64,000 nt of DNA from Kitasatospora sp. DSM 101779 (GCF_025655475.1 NZ_JAHTIK010000001.1:7362315-7426314), one strand, 5' to 3'. Counted from the first letter of the stretch, positions 8,801 to 17,600 are shown. Notes: generated from the sequence alone by a model not told the origin. Program-made: numbers and translations.

Positions 8801-10059
8801 TGCGGGTCGCCACTGCGGGCCAGCGCCAGGCCGTGGTGGAAGGCGGCGGCCGGACTCCAGGGGTGGCCGGCCTCGGCCTCCGCCCGGAGCAGCGGCGCGG
8901 CCTCCTCGGTACGGCCGGCGGCGAGCAGTGCGGCGCCGAGCCGGACCTTGGCGGGCTGCCAGTGCGGGTACGCCTCCAGGGCCGTCCGGTAGTCGGCGGC
9001 GGCCTCGGCGGGACGGCCGGCCCGTTCGTGGAGCAGGGCGAGGCCGAGCCGGGACGGGGTGTGGCCGGGCTGCGCGGCAAGGGCCGCGGTGAAGTGGCCG
9101 TGTGCCTCGTCGTCCCGGTCGAGCAGCAGGGCGAGTCGCCCCAGCGCGTAGTGGGTCCGCGGGTCCGAGGGAGCTGCCACGGCGGCCTCCGCGAAGTCCG
9201 CGCCGGCGCCGGGGTGGTCGCCGAGGAACTGCCGGGCCAGGCCGCGGAAGAGCAGGGCCTCGGCGCGCAGCGACGCCCCGCGGGCCCACGGCGAGGGCTC
9301 GCCGGTGCCGCGCTGGACGGCGCGGCCGAAGGCCTCGACGGCCTCGTCATTGCGTCCGGAGGCGTGCAGGTGGGCGCCGTGGCGGAACCAGAGTTCGCCG
9401 CTGCCACCGGGCGCGGCGGCGAGCAGGACGGCCTCGGCCTCGCCCGGCCGGCCGCTGTCGCGCAGGAACGCCGACCTGGCCAGCACCGGCCAGTCCCGTC
9501 CGGGGAGCGCTTTCAGGGCGGCGGCGGTGGCGCCGTCGCGGTCGGCGGTGGAGGCGTCCCGGCAGCGGCGCTGCAACCAGTCGAGGACGCGCGCGGCGGA
9601 CTCCGCCTCCTCGCCGGGCTCCGGGGCCCGGTCGACGGTGCGCAGGAAGGCGAGGACGGGAGCGAGGTCCGGCCGGCCCGCCCCGATCTCCGCCTCCGCG
9701 AGCCCCCGCAGGCCCCAGCGGGGGATCTGCGTGTCCGGCACGCCGACCAGCGGGAAGGCCTCGCGGCACAGACCGAGGGCGGCCGGCCGGTCGCCGAGCG
9801 CGTCGGTGGCCTGGGCCAGGCCGGCCAGGGCGCTGCCGCGCAGGGGCCGCAGGTGCGGCGGTGCCAGGGCGAGCCGCTCGGCGAGCCGGGCGTACCGGCG
9901 CCGGGCCTGCTCCGACTGCCCGGCGGCGAGCCGGGCGGCCGCCGCGGCCAGTGCCTTGGCCGCCGAGGCCGTGTCGAGGGCACGTCTGCGGCGGACGAGG
10001 ACGAAGCCTCCCAGGCCGGCGAGTGCCACCGCGATCAGCAGCAGCGCGAACAGCGCCAT
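5812..10059 (-). CDS. Giant membrane-anchored TPR protein
   Basis: A 1,415-residue protein. An N-terminal transmembrane helix (residues 2-20, ALFALLLIAVALAGLGGFVL) is followed by RRRR, then many TPR hairpins across the whole length (for example ASGRNDEAVEAFGRAVQRG and ALGRLALLLDRDDEAHGHF). A Cys-rich patch at about 630-690 (CGSCGREGC, CSRC) probably binds zinc. I start at ATG 10059, preceded by AGGGGGAG; the open frame continues upstream without coding character. As first gene of the chaperone operon it probably scaffolds Hsp70 at the membrane. Its promoter region faces the divergent kinase-like gene. Confidence 0.85.
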   Translation of the reverse strand: MALFALLLIAVALAGLGGFVLVRRRRALDTASAAKALAAAAARLAAGQSEQARRRYARLAERLALAPPHLRPLRGSALAGLAQATDALGDRPAALGLCREAFPLVGVPDTQIPRWGLRGLAEAEIGAGRPDLAPVLAFLRTVDRAPEPGEEAESAARVLDWLQRRCRDASTADRDGATAAALKALPGRDWPVLARSAFLRDSGRPGEAEAVLLAAAPGGSGELWFRHGAHLHASGRNDEAVEAFGRAVQRGTGEPSPWARGASLRAEALLFRGLARQFLGDHPGAGADFAEAAVAAPSDPRTHYALGRLALLLDRDDEAHGHFTAALAAQPGHTPSRLGLALLHERAGRPAEAAADYRTALEAYPHWQPAKVRLGAALLAAGRTEEAAPLLRAEAEAGHPWSPAAAFHHGLALARSGDPQGAVDRWEPLRSPGLPALPSLLAAQRDLLARRLLDTDPGTARALWQQAVLDTPEEPGLRRSLREAALREAAHLLLTRRDDPQALDAVANALALSGSPAAGRDGPAASAREGRLRSALALARGSATGPDALPADADAPRDLYHRATVGLLTGRPVRTVALLAPVEPDPAGDPALALLRALLAERAGNRTGALDWYRRHLGNPAGPAPAPTDGARCAAADGTPCDRNAAAACGSCGREGCATHLYRPAGDGSPRCSRCAERALLALLDCALQAGLPQEAERTLTTWAAALGDSPAGVAVRAALCLLQADDDDLDAALATLPAAAHRARSTVLVRRAARAVRAGRFGDAAGDLREAVRLTPGHALAAEALAVLAEHEAARHAAEGRYQEAWDCYHALLLKDPSHPRLLHALGLVSYRLATAVPAQGSPAQDAPAQRTPTPGIPAQRAPREAAEADPAAPDRAELWHWVIGCLVPSLHVPDVWDAAAHVTGRQAEPPRVAAARAALTDRLRTDLRTLDQADGRSGDEVDAWTVRLGMEVRCAEAFAEDEVVIGRPDGTSHRLVVGPALERLLRTSPPSGELSSWQGAFEYAVLPWRKPGPYGVHPLTHALGLFDELGPQRYLLLQGRHAAAVSALEVPDGTETDEARQQLLREALTSQAAEHHRHQEWRQALECLTRARTLPGPGLTTELAALGADAGLRAARALLKEHDDDQAGAAELLEQALALSPGHREVRENLGAAYAQHARKVNNETKDYRLALVLLRKALALAPDDPTARHFLEAALRNRATEVSVLGPDGDLVEATELWRELTELGDEPDDWSGLVYVLQLRSLTAALDDRRTEAVERMAEALAADADFDGDPDAEAPRRVSVVLANHVLEKYQDRPFDERASLLRRAQTYDDSAEMRAVLVNVWRSEAATDFEADRFADAALLLEQALQMAGPADAKANIRKELGVVYGAHAVRNANARRFREARTLIGKAVARDPDDSGLRSLKYRIDRLR

Positions 10060-10246
10060 GCAGTCTCCCCCTGCGGTCCGTTCGGTCGGATCCATGAACA
10101 ACCTGGCATGGAGCCCGCCACCTTGACGTACTGTCAACCGGTGTTCGGGCGAGATCAGAATAGGCCGCCTCCGGGGTATCCGGGCAGGAAAAAGCACTAT
10201 CGTGGGGGCCGGGAGGGCAGGGCCGACCGGTCAGGCGGGGGGCGGA

Positions 10247-12040
10247 GTGTCAGAGTCACGCTGGGTGCCGGGGCTGCGGTTCGGGCCGGAGTTCGATCCC
10301 GAGCAGTACGAACTGCTGGAGTTCCACCACCGCGGCGGTGAGGCCGAGGTCTGGCGCGCGGTGCGCACCGGCCGCAGCGGGCTCAAGGAGCTCGTCGCCG
10401 CGAAGATCATGCTGGAGCGGGACCCGTCCGAGGTGCGCCGCTGGCTCGGCCGCTGGGACGACGTCTCGCACAACGCCCACCGCCTCGCCGTCACCGACCT
10501 GGTGGTGCCGAGCTTCCTGCTCGGCCCCTCGCCGCACCGGCCGGGCAGCCCGCCCGGTGACGGGGTGATGGGGTACCAGATCTCGCCGTGGGTCGAGGGC
10601 GTGCCGCTGCACCGGTGGGCGCGGGCCAACCGGGACGGCTTGCCGGCCGTGGCCGACGTGCTGGTCCGGCTCTGCCGGATCGTCGACGAACTCCACCGCA
10701 AGCGCTGGGTGCACCGCGACATCTCGCCCGCCAACGTGCTGGTGGAGCCGGAGGGCCGGGTCAAGCTGATCGACCTGACCTTCCTCGCACCGCTGGACCG
10801 GACGCTGACGGTGGCGGTCTTCACTCCCGGGCACGTCCCGCCGGAGGCCGAACAGGTCGGCGGCTTCCCGGCCACCGCCAAGGACCTGTTCGCCGTGGGC
10901 ACGCTCGCCCGCAGCCTGCTGCTGCCCGAGTACGGCCGGCTGGACCAGCGGACGGCCGCCGAGCAGGCCCGCCGCGAACTGCTGGCGGCCGGCTTCAGCG
11001 CGGAGCTGGCCGAATGGGCCGCCGAACCGCTGCACCACGACCCCGACCGCCGCCCCGCACCGCTCGGCCCCTGGGCCGCCCGCGGACGCGAACTCCTGCG
11101 CGCGCACCGGCCGCTGCCGCGCACCTCCTGCCTGGCCGTGCTGCCCGACACCGCGGGCCGGCCACTGGTGGTCTCCGGCGGTTCGGACGGCGTCGGCTAC
11201 ACCGGCCCCGGGCTCTCGCCGCCGGAGCTCCCGGCCACCCGAACCAACCAGGGCCCGCCGACGGCGCGGGAGATCGTGGCCGGCCGGGCAGGCCGGGCGG
11301 CGGAACTCGCCGTCTTCGCGGAGGACGGCGCGGGCGCGCTCTGGGTGGGCAACCGCTCCGGCTGGTGGGAGGTGGCGCGCGGCGTCGCCGGTGCGGCCGG
11401 TGCCGTCAACGCCTCCGGAGAGCTGGTCGTCTGGACGGCCCGGGCCGGCGTCCTGCAGTCCTTCCGCTGGTCACCGGGGGTCACCGTCACCGGGCAGGAG
11501 CTGCCCGGCTGCCCGGCCGACCGGGTCCTCGCGGCCACCGAGGAGCGCGTCGGGACATGGTCCGTCCTGGTGGAGCACCAGGACCGGGTGCTCTGCTGGC
11601 AGGTGGGCTCCGACAGCCGGCCCGAGCGGATCGCCGCACCGGCCCGGGCCCGCGGCGCCGCGCTGGCCCGCTCCTCGGCCGGACCGCAGGCCGTCATCCT
11701 CGGCCCGGACGGCACGGCCCGCCTCTACCCGCTCGGCGGCGGCGCGGCACCGGTCGAGATCGGCGAGTCCGAGCCCGCCCTCGGCGTGGCGATGGCCGGC
11801 CACCGCGGCGGCCCGACGATCGCGCTGGCCGGCACCGGCGGTGTCCGGCTGCGCCTGCCCGCGTCCGGCGGGGCGCGTCGGCCCCGCTGGTGGCGGCCCA
11901 CGCTGCGGCCGGCCACCCGGGTCGCGCTGTCGGTCGGCGACGACTGGCGGCTGTGCCTTGCGGCGGTCGTGGAGGACGAACTGCAGTGCTGGCAGGAGGA
12001 CGCCGCCTACCGCTGGCAGCCCGTCCGGCTGGACACCTGA
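10247..12040 (+). CDS. Protein kinase-like protein with beta-propeller-like C-terminus
   Basis: A 597-residue protein. Residues 20-275 form a kinase-like domain: HHRGGEAEVWRA (a Gly-loop with few glycines), AAKIM with Lys53, and HRDISPANVL with Asp158. At the metal-binding position it has IDLTF (Asp176) instead of DFG. The C-terminal ~310 residues contain repeated Trp/Gly strands (GALWVGNRSGWWEVA, VLCWQVGS, LQCWQEDAA), like a propeller sensor domain. GTG 10247 follows a GGCGGGGGGCGGA tract; GTG 10202 is an alternative. Shared divergent promoters with the TPR-Hsp70 operon suggest it regulates or is a client of that machine. Confidence 0.8.
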   Translation: MSESRWVPGLRFGPEFDPEQYELLEFHHRGGEAEVWRAVRTGRSGLKELVAAKIMLERDPSEVRRWLGRWDDVSHNAHRLAVTDLVVPSFLLGPSPHRPGSPPGDGVMGYQISPWVEGVPLHRWARANRDGLPAVADVLVRLCRIVDELHRKRWVHRDISPANVLVEPEGRVKLIDLTFLAPLDRTLTVAVFTPGHVPPEAEQVGGFPATAKDLFAVGTLARSLLLPEYGRLDQRTAAEQARRELLAAGFSAELAEWAAEPLHHDPDRRPAPLGPWAARGRELLRAHRPLPRTSCLAVLPDTAGRPLVVSGGSDGVGYTGPGLSPPELPATRTNQGPPTAREIVAGRAGRAAELAVFAEDGAGALWVGNRSGWWEVARGVAGAAGAVNASGELVVWTARAGVLQSFRWSPGVTVTGQELPGCPADRVLAATEERVGTWSVLVEHQDRVLCWQVGSDSRPERIAAPARARGAALARSSAGPQAVILGPDGTARLYPLGGGAAPVEIGESEPALGVAMAGHRGGPTIALAGTGGVRLRLPASGGARRPRWWRPTLRPATRVALSVGDDWRLCLAAVVEDELQCWQEDAAYRWQPVRLDT

Positions 12041-12242
12041 GCGCCTCGGGGACGCTCCCGTGCTCGGCGCACCAGTGGTGGGTGGCCGGATCCCTACGGC
12101 GAGCGGACCTCGAAAGCGCGGCGGCGACGCCGGGACGCGCCGGACGGTCGCAGCCGCCATTCGGTGGACCGGTCTCGGCGAGCGACTGCCCGCACCACGG
12201 GCGTCCGTGGCGGCCGGGCTCAATGCAGTGCACGGGTGGAGG

Positions 12243-12968
12243 TCACAGGCGTCGAGCGACGAAGACGAACTCCTTGCCCGGACGGTCGGGTGCGTCCCGT
12301 ACCTCCCGCAGCCCGAAGCCCAGCGCCGTCAGGTCGGCCTCGACCTCGTGACGTTCCCGGAACCGCAGGGTCGAATCGGAGGTGAGGTGGTGTCCGTCCA
12401 CGGCGAACACGTGGTTCCAGCGGACGGTCACGAGAGGCGGGGCCACCTCGACCAGGTCGACCCAGCTCTCGACCGTGCCGACACCCGGGATGTCGGTGGT
12501 ACTGCGCGAGGCTGCGCGGTTCCACGACTCCCAGGCGCGTGCGGCCGGGTCCCTGGTCTCGAACACCAGGTACCCGCCGGGCCGCAGGGCCTCGCGAGCT
12601 CCGGCCAAGGTCTGCTGCCAGGCGTCCGGGGCGACGATCGCCTGGGCGACGTTCGCTGTCATGGTGACCAGGTCCACCTGCAGGGGTGGAAGGGCCGTCG
12701 CGTCACCGCAGATCCACTGCACCCGCTCACTGCCCGGCTTCGCCCTCGCCACGTCGACGGAGGCCCGGGCGGGATCGATGCCCACCACCTCGACCCCGAG
12801 ACCGGCCAGCAGGAGCGCGAACACGCCGGTGCCGCAGCCGATGTCCAGCACCCGCTCCGCGGCGACCTGCCGGGCGAGGCCGAGGTAGGTGTCGAGGTCG
12901 GTCCGATCCGGATCGAGGGCGTCGTAGATCGCTGCCAGTCGAGGGTGTCCGAAGATCTCGTCAGCCAT
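12243..12968 (-). CDS. Class I SAM-dependent methyltransferase
   Basis: A 241-residue protein. It has the SAM motif I VLDIGCGTGVFALLLA, the acidic motif VVGIDPA, a motif II-like region (PLQVDLVTMTANVAQAI) and the post-motif LRPGGYLVFETRDP. It belongs to the Methyltransf_11/25 type, which methylates small molecules; the substrate cannot be read. ATG 12968 is chosen because similarity starts at MADEIFGHPRLAAIYD; upstream in-frame codons are non-homologous. It converges on the kinase-like gene and is divergent from the DUF3040-like gene. Confidence 0.88.
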   Translation of the reverse strand: MADEIFGHPRLAAIYDALDPDRTDLDTYLGLARQVAAERVLDIGCGTGVFALLLAGLGVEVVGIDPARASVDVARAKPGSERVQWICGDATALPPLQVDLVTMTANVAQAIVAPDAWQQTLAGAREALRPGGYLVFETRDPAARAWESWNRAASRSTTDIPGVGTVESWVDLVEVAPPLVTVRWNHVFAVDGHHLTSDSTLRFRERHEVEADLTALGFGLREVRDAPDRPGKEFVFVARRL

Positions 12969-13159
12969 GTGACCGAATGTACGGGGGCGTGGTGCGGCCG
13001 GCGGGCTCGTGCCGTCCGCTGTCGCGCACCAGGTCCGCGGCGGCTGTCGGGGCAGCGGCCGACGAGCCGGTTCGGCCCACCGCTTCTGCATTGAATGCCG
13101 GCCATCGGGTACGGGACGTGTACCGAACATGTGGTGTCGAGCCGATTCGGGAGGCGTCC

Positions 13160-13465
13160 ATGCTCACTCAGCGTGAACTGCGTCTTCTTGCCGAAGCCGA
13201 GGACGACCTCGCCCGCGACCGGCGGCTGGCCCGGAGGCTGGTCCGGCACCGTGTCGGCCCCCGCTGGTGGGGGAGTCCGCGGATGCTCGCCGTGCTGCTG
13301 GCCGTGCTCGCCGTCGTCGGGGCGGCGGCGGTGGTCGCCGGATGGGCCACCGCCACGTCGACCGGGGTGCTCGCCGGGGCCGCCGTGTGGGGGAGTACCT
13401 GGATCGCGGCCGGGATCCTGGTGGCCCGGATCGCCGTCCTGAACTGGTCCGGACGTCTCCGCTGA
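13160..13465 (+). CDS. DUF3040-like small membrane protein
   Basis: A 101-residue protein. An N-terminal charged helix (LTQRELRLLAEAEDDLARDRRLARRLV) precedes two membrane spans (about 43-64 and 68-92). The family's typical start, SEHEQRLLEQIE, is similar in shape. ATG 13160 fits the length. Function unknown. Confidence 0.72.
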   Translation: MLTQRELRLLAEAEDDLARDRRLARRLVRHRVGPRWWGSPRMLAVLLAVLAVVGAAAVVAGWATATSTGVLAGAAVWGSTWIAAGILVARIAVLNWSGRLR

Positions 13466-14375
13466 TCACCGGCGGCCGGCGCGGGCCCTCGGGGTGACGC
13501 CCCTCACGGGTCGATGGGCCGAGGGCCCGACCTCCGGCTCGTCGTTGCGGCGTGCCGCCGGCCGTCCGATGCCGGCGGCCTGGCCGGTTCAGCCGCGCCG
13601 AGGTACTCCCGGGCCAGCTCCGGGTCGCCGGTCGCGAACACGGACCTGCGGCCCCCGCGCCGACGCCGGAAACCCGCAGGGACTGTCCGGGCATGGCCCG
13701 CTCCCTCCGCCTCGAGGCAGGCGGACGGGCCGCGCGGCGCACCCGCCCGGTACCGGCTCCGACTTGCGACGGTACGCCTGCAGACCCGGCCGCGGCATGA
13801 CGCAGGCGGTTCCACCAGGGGCGGGACGGTGCTGCGACAGGTGCGACAGCAGGCCGGGTAGGCCCCTCACGACGCCATCGACCCGCCCGCGTCGGCGGTG
13901 CGCTCCCGGGCGCCGGGGCTGCCCGAGGGGCCGCCGCGTCCACCCCGCCACGCGGCCGGAACGGACAGCGGCACCTCGACCGGGTCCGCCCCCCCTGCGG
14001 TGACCGACGCCGGCACCGCGCCACGCGACGAAGGAGGCGGCCGCAGCTCATGGGGGGCCTTTCTGACGGGCCACGCCCTCGGCCGCGCCAAGTCGTGACG
14101 GAATGTCATGGGAGTGGGGTGATGGGCGGGTTGAACGTCACAGTGCGTGATCGCAGTTGTGCGGCCCGGTGTGCGGAGGAGAATGGAGGCGCGGACACAC
14201 CAGGCGCGCTCCTCCCTGCGCGCAGCGCCGAGGGCGCCCTGCCGCCGGTCCGACTGCCCCGGGCCGGCCACGGCGGACAGCACGCCCCGATGACGGCGCG
14301 CCGCGGTCCGAGTCACGGTCACGGCCGTCGACGCATCCAGCCTTCCGGGGTGTTCAGCCGGAAGAAGTGTTCCGA
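13466..14375. other. 910-bp gene-free region
   Basis: No open frame here shows family similarity or consistent third-position GC, so I annotate no gene. The start contains a 10-bp inverted repeat, GGGCCCTCGG at 13483 and its complement ending 13528, a likely terminator for the preceding gene. Near 14130-14190 the composition is less GC-rich (ttgaacgtcacagtgcgtg), a plausible promoter area for the hydrolase at 14376, but no convincing -10 is visible. Confidence 0.5.
13483..13528 (+). terminator. Inverted repeat after the DUF3040-like gene
   Basis: Arms GGGCCCTCGG (13483-13492) and CCGAGGGCCC (13519-13528) enclose a 26-base loop that contains GTGA..TCAC. It begins 18 bases after the stop codon. 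Plausible factor-independent terminator. Confidence 0.5.
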
Positions 14376-15626
14376 ATGGCTCTGACGTACGACGAACTGC
14401 GCCATCTGTCACGCGAGGTGGGATTCGAGGAGGGTGAGGTCGACGTCGCCGCCGCGGTGGCGATGGCCGAGTCGACCGGTCGGCCGGAGGCGGTCGGCGA
14501 CGAGAGCCTGGCCGATGCCACCTGGGGGCCCAGCATCGGCCTGTTCCAGATCAGGTCGCTCCGCCACCCGCAGCAGTTCGGGTTCCCCGACAACCTGCGG
14601 GTGGAGACGTCGCTGCGCGGGCCCACCTACAACGCCAAGGTGGCACGCGCGATCCAGACGCAGGCCCACGGCTGGTCACCGTGGTCGACGTACACCAGCG
14701 GCCGCTACCGGGACTTCCTGCCGAACGGCAACTCCGCCGTGGCGCGCCCGGCCACCTCCCGCCTGCGCAGGTGCCTGGACCTGCTGCTGGGCGAGGCGGG
14801 GTACAAGGAGGGCCCGCACAACCACAACAAGTACGCCCAGGAGCTCATCGACGCCGGCAAGGTGCCGGCGGGATGGCAGAACCAGGAGTGGTGCTACGTC
14901 TTCCAGTCCTGGGGCACCTGGCGTGCGGGCCTGGAGGAGTACTGCCTGCTGTCCGCCTTCTGCCCGGACGGGGTGAAGTACTACCGGCGGAAGGGCTGGT
15001 GGTCGGAGTTCCCGATGATCGGCGCCGAGGTCTTCTACGGCGCGGCCGGCGAGCGGTGGGGCCCCGGCGGTTCCCACATCGAGCGGGTCCACCGGTTCGA
15101 CCACGAGCACATCTGGACGATCGGGGGCAACACCAACCTCACCGGGGCGAGCAACGGCGACGGCGTCTACAAGCGCGGGCCGATCCGCCGCCGCGAGGTA
15201 CGGGTGTACGGGTACGGCTGCCCGCCGTTCCCGGAGGGACGGCTCTCCGCCGACCCCCGCTGGGGCGGGCTGGCCTCGGCCTCGTACACCGACCTCCCGC
15301 CGGCCGCGTCCGACCCGGACGGCCGGGACCCCAGGCCCTGGGTGTACCTCGGCCAGCTGGAGAACGCGATCGCCGCGGACGTCCTGGCGCCGACCGGTCA
15401 CCGCTCGTACAGCTGGGAGCAGGTGCTCCTGGTCGAGAACGCGCTGGTGGGCGAAGGACTGCTCGACGCCCGGTGGGCCGACGGCTCCTGGGGCACCCTG
15501 ACGCTGCGGGCCTACGCGGAGTGGCAGGAGCTCTGCGGCTTCGCCGGAGCCGAAGCCGACGGACACCCGGACCTCGAGTCCATGCGGAAGCTCGCCGACA
15601 AGTACGAATTCCAGGTCGGCAACTGA
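14376..15626 (+). CDS. SLT + CHAP peptidoglycan hydrolase without signal peptide
   Basis: A 416-residue protein. Residues 1-115 resemble a lytic transglycosylase (Glu in AVAMAESTGRPEAVG, then WGPSIGLFQIRS). Residues ~130-290 resemble a CHAP amidase, with Cys in EWCYVFQSWG, His in GSHIERVHRF and Asn in IGGNTN. The C-terminus (SYSWEQVLLVENALVGEG, GSWGTLTLRAYAEWQ) looks like a peptidoglycan-binding repeat. It lacks a signal peptide and membrane helix, as in phage endolysins or contractile-injection effectors. No other phage gene is present. ATG 14376 begins the homologous part. It is followed by the nuclease-like gene 40 bases on. Confidence 0.8.
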   Translation: MALTYDELRHLSREVGFEEGEVDVAAAVAMAESTGRPEAVGDESLADATWGPSIGLFQIRSLRHPQQFGFPDNLRVETSLRGPTYNAKVARAIQTQAHGWSPWSTYTSGRYRDFLPNGNSAVARPATSRLRRCLDLLLGEAGYKEGPHNHNKYAQELIDAGKVPAGWQNQEWCYVFQSWGTWRAGLEEYCLLSAFCPDGVKYYRRKGWWSEFPMIGAEVFYGAAGERWGPGGSHIERVHRFDHEHIWTIGGNTNLTGASNGDGVYKRGPIRRREVRVYGYGCPPFPEGRLSADPRWGGLASASYTDLPPAASDPDGRDPRPWVYLGQLENAIAADVLAPTGHRSYSWEQVLLVENALVGEGLLDARWADGSWGTLTLRAYAEWQELCGFAGAEADGHPDLESMRKLADKYEFQVGN

Positions 15627-15666
15627 CGGGCTGCCCGCAGCCCGGCCGACCGCGAAGGAGACAGTC

Positions 15667-16635
15667 GTGATCACCATAGGAACCTGGAACGTCGAGAACT
15701 TCTGCCGGCCCCTGCCGGCCGGCAGCCCGCCCGACCCGAACAAGTGCGCCGCGAAGGACCAGGCGGCCTACGAGGCCAAGGTCGAAGCCCTGGCCGGCGT
15801 CGTCTCCGAGCTCGCGCCCGATCTGCTCGGCGTCCAGGAGGTCGGCAGCCAGGAGGCCCTGGACGACCTCGTGGCGAAGCTGCCCGGCACCTGGCACACC
15901 GCGGTGTCCGACCACCCGGACCAGCGCGGCATCCGGGTCGGCTTCATCAGCCGCAGCCCGCTGCTGGACGTCCAGCAACGCGTCGCCTTCCCCTCCCACC
16001 TTGCTCCGGTGCAGGTCGAGGACGTCGGCGCCCCCATCAGCGAGATGGGCCGCGGCGGCCTCGCCGTCCGCATCGAACCCACCCCCGGGCAGAGCGTGCA
16101 CGTCGCCGTCTGCCACCTGAAGTCGAAGCTGCTGACCTTCCCCGGCAACCAGCACAGCACCCACGACGAAGGACTGCGTGCCCGGTTCGCCGCGTACGCC
16201 CTGTTCCGCCGCGGCGCCGAGGCCGTCACCATGCGCGCCCTCGCCGACGACCTGCTCCAGGGCGACGGCAAGAACCGGGACGTGATCGTGCTGGGCGACT
16301 TCAACGACGACTGGAAGGCCGCCACCACCCAGATCCTCTACGGCCCGCCCGGCTCCCAGATCGGCACCGGCGGCTTCGACCACCCCGACCAGGGCGACGC
16401 CGCGCGGCTGTGGAACCTCGCCCCGCGGATCCTCGAACAGGGCGGCTTCTCCCGGATCTTCGAGGGCCAGCACGAGCTGATCGACCACATCATGATCAGC
16501 CACGCGCTCCTCGCCAAGTTCCAGGAGGTCTCGACCGGCAACGAGAAACTGCCGAGCGTGGCGGAGGCCCGGCCGACCGCGTCGCACGACCAGCCGTCCG
16601 ACCACTCCCCCGTCGTCGCGAAGTTCGACCTGTAG
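15667..16635 (+). CDS. Endonuclease/exonuclease/phosphatase-fold enzyme
   Basis: A 322-residue protein with the full DNase I/EEP motif set: TWNVENF, GVQEVGS (catalytic Glu), VCHLKSK, VLGDFNDDW (Asp/Asn) and SHDQPSDHSPVV (Asp-His). It could cleave nucleic acid or a phosphoester; the family does both. GTG 15667 follows GAAGGAGACA. No signal peptide is visible, unlike many secreted streptomycete DNases. Its closeness to the leaderless peptidoglycan hydrolase suggests co-expression. Confidence 0.88.
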   Translation: MITIGTWNVENFCRPLPAGSPPDPNKCAAKDQAAYEAKVEALAGVVSELAPDLLGVQEVGSQEALDDLVAKLPGTWHTAVSDHPDQRGIRVGFISRSPLLDVQQRVAFPSHLAPVQVEDVGAPISEMGRGGLAVRIEPTPGQSVHVAVCHLKSKLLTFPGNQHSTHDEGLRARFAAYALFRRGAEAVTMRALADDLLQGDGKNRDVIVLGDFNDDWKAATTQILYGPPGSQIGTGGFDHPDQGDAARLWNLAPRILEQGGFSRIFEGQHELIDHIMISHALLAKFQEVSTGNEKLPSVAEARPTASHDQPSDHSPVVAKFDL

Positions 16636-16796
16636 GAGCCCCGCCCCGCAGGACCCCCGCCCCGCAGGAAATCCACCCGCAGCAGTCCGCCACCGGACCC
16701 GGCCGCCGCCGCCGGTATCCCGTGCGTTCCGCGAGCGCACGTGCCGCGCGGCGGGTCGGGCTCGCGGCGGCCGCGGTGGAGGCGTAGACCGGGGTC

Positions 16797-16982
16797 ATGG
16801 ACGAGGAGAAGACGTCGTGGCACCCCGGTGAGATCGTCCCGGTGAGCGGCATCTACGCATGCGACTGCGGGGCCGGCCACCACTGGAGCACCGACGTGAA
16901 GGGGCACCGGTTCCCGCCGCTGCCGGCCGGCTGCACGGGCGGCTCCTGGTCGCTGAAGACCGAGGCGCACCCGGACACCTGA
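16797..16982 (+). CDS. Small Cys-containing protein of unknown function
   Basis: A 61-residue protein with HPGEIVPVSGIYACDCG, then FPPLPAGCTGGSW. The order SGIY, CxC, FPP, C, W recalls small zinc-binding or rubredoxin-like proteins, but only three Cys are present. ATG 16797 has no ideal ribosome-binding site (GGAGG lies 13 bases away). Kept because its composition is less random than neighbouring frames. Confidence 0.6.
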   Translation: MDEEKTSWHPGEIVPVSGIYACDCGAGHHWSTDVKGHRFPPLPAGCTGGSWSLKTEAHPDT

Positions 16983-17092
16983 CACCGGGCGCCGCAGGCC
17001 GTGACCGGGTGGGACGGTCCGGCTGCGGTGCCCGGACCGGGGCGTGGTGCGTTCGGCGGGACCGGCTCGTTGTTCCGGGGGTGACGGGTGCC

Positions 17093-17542
17093 ATGGGTGA
17101 GGGGCCGGTGCTGTGGGCGCTGGTCGTACGGGAGACGGACGACGGCGGCCTGGAGGCGGAGATCGTCGTGGAGGTCGACGACGGTCACTGGGGAGGACTG
17201 GCGACCGACGCCTGGGAGAGCGGCTTCCTGGCCGCGGGCGGGGCGCCGGTCTCCACGGGGACGGTGCAGGTCCGCGGCGGCCGGTTCGTGCGGCTGGTGC
17301 TGATCGGCGGCCGTGAGGCGTGGGAGCCCGCGCCCACGATGGAGGCACCGGAGGCGTGGCTGTCGGCCGCGGCCGAGGCCGGCAGCGTACTGGTGACGGT
17401 GGTGGCGCCCGGCACGTGGCCGCCGAGCGGCCTCGCGGATGTCGCGCCCGACCGGCGGGCGCAGGAGTTCGCGGACCGGCTGGATGCGGCGCGGGCGAGC
17501 GGGTCGGTGCTGCAGGGCATGGCGGACCTCGACCTGGAGTGA
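17093..17542 (+). CDS. Unrecognised 149-residue protein
   Basis: It starts with LWALVVRETDDGGLEAEIVVEVDDG and looks like a soluble alpha/beta protein of small acidic type. No catalytic motif or membrane segment is visible. ATG 17093 or the in-frame GTG 17081 could start it. It is followed at a 58-base gap by the nucleotidyltransferase. I do not recognise a family. Confidence 0.6.
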   Translation: MGEGPVLWALVVRETDDGGLEAEIVVEVDDGHWGGLATDAWESGFLAAGGAPVSTGTVQVRGGRFVRLVLIGGREAWEPAPTMEAPEAWLSAAAEAGSVLVTVVAPGTWPPSGLADVAPDRRAQEFADRLDAARASGSVLQGMADLDLE

Positions 17543-17600
17543 ACCGGAGCCCCCCGGGGAACCTCGCATCGCACGGACCGCCACGGGGGAGGATGCCGCC

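Noticed and set aside
13494-14003. Open frame on the + strand in the 910-bp gap
   Set aside because: Arg/Pro-rich, without any family feature or ribosome-binding site.
14376-16635. Prophage
   Set aside because: No capsid, portal, terminase, integrase or tail genes accompany the lysin-like gene.
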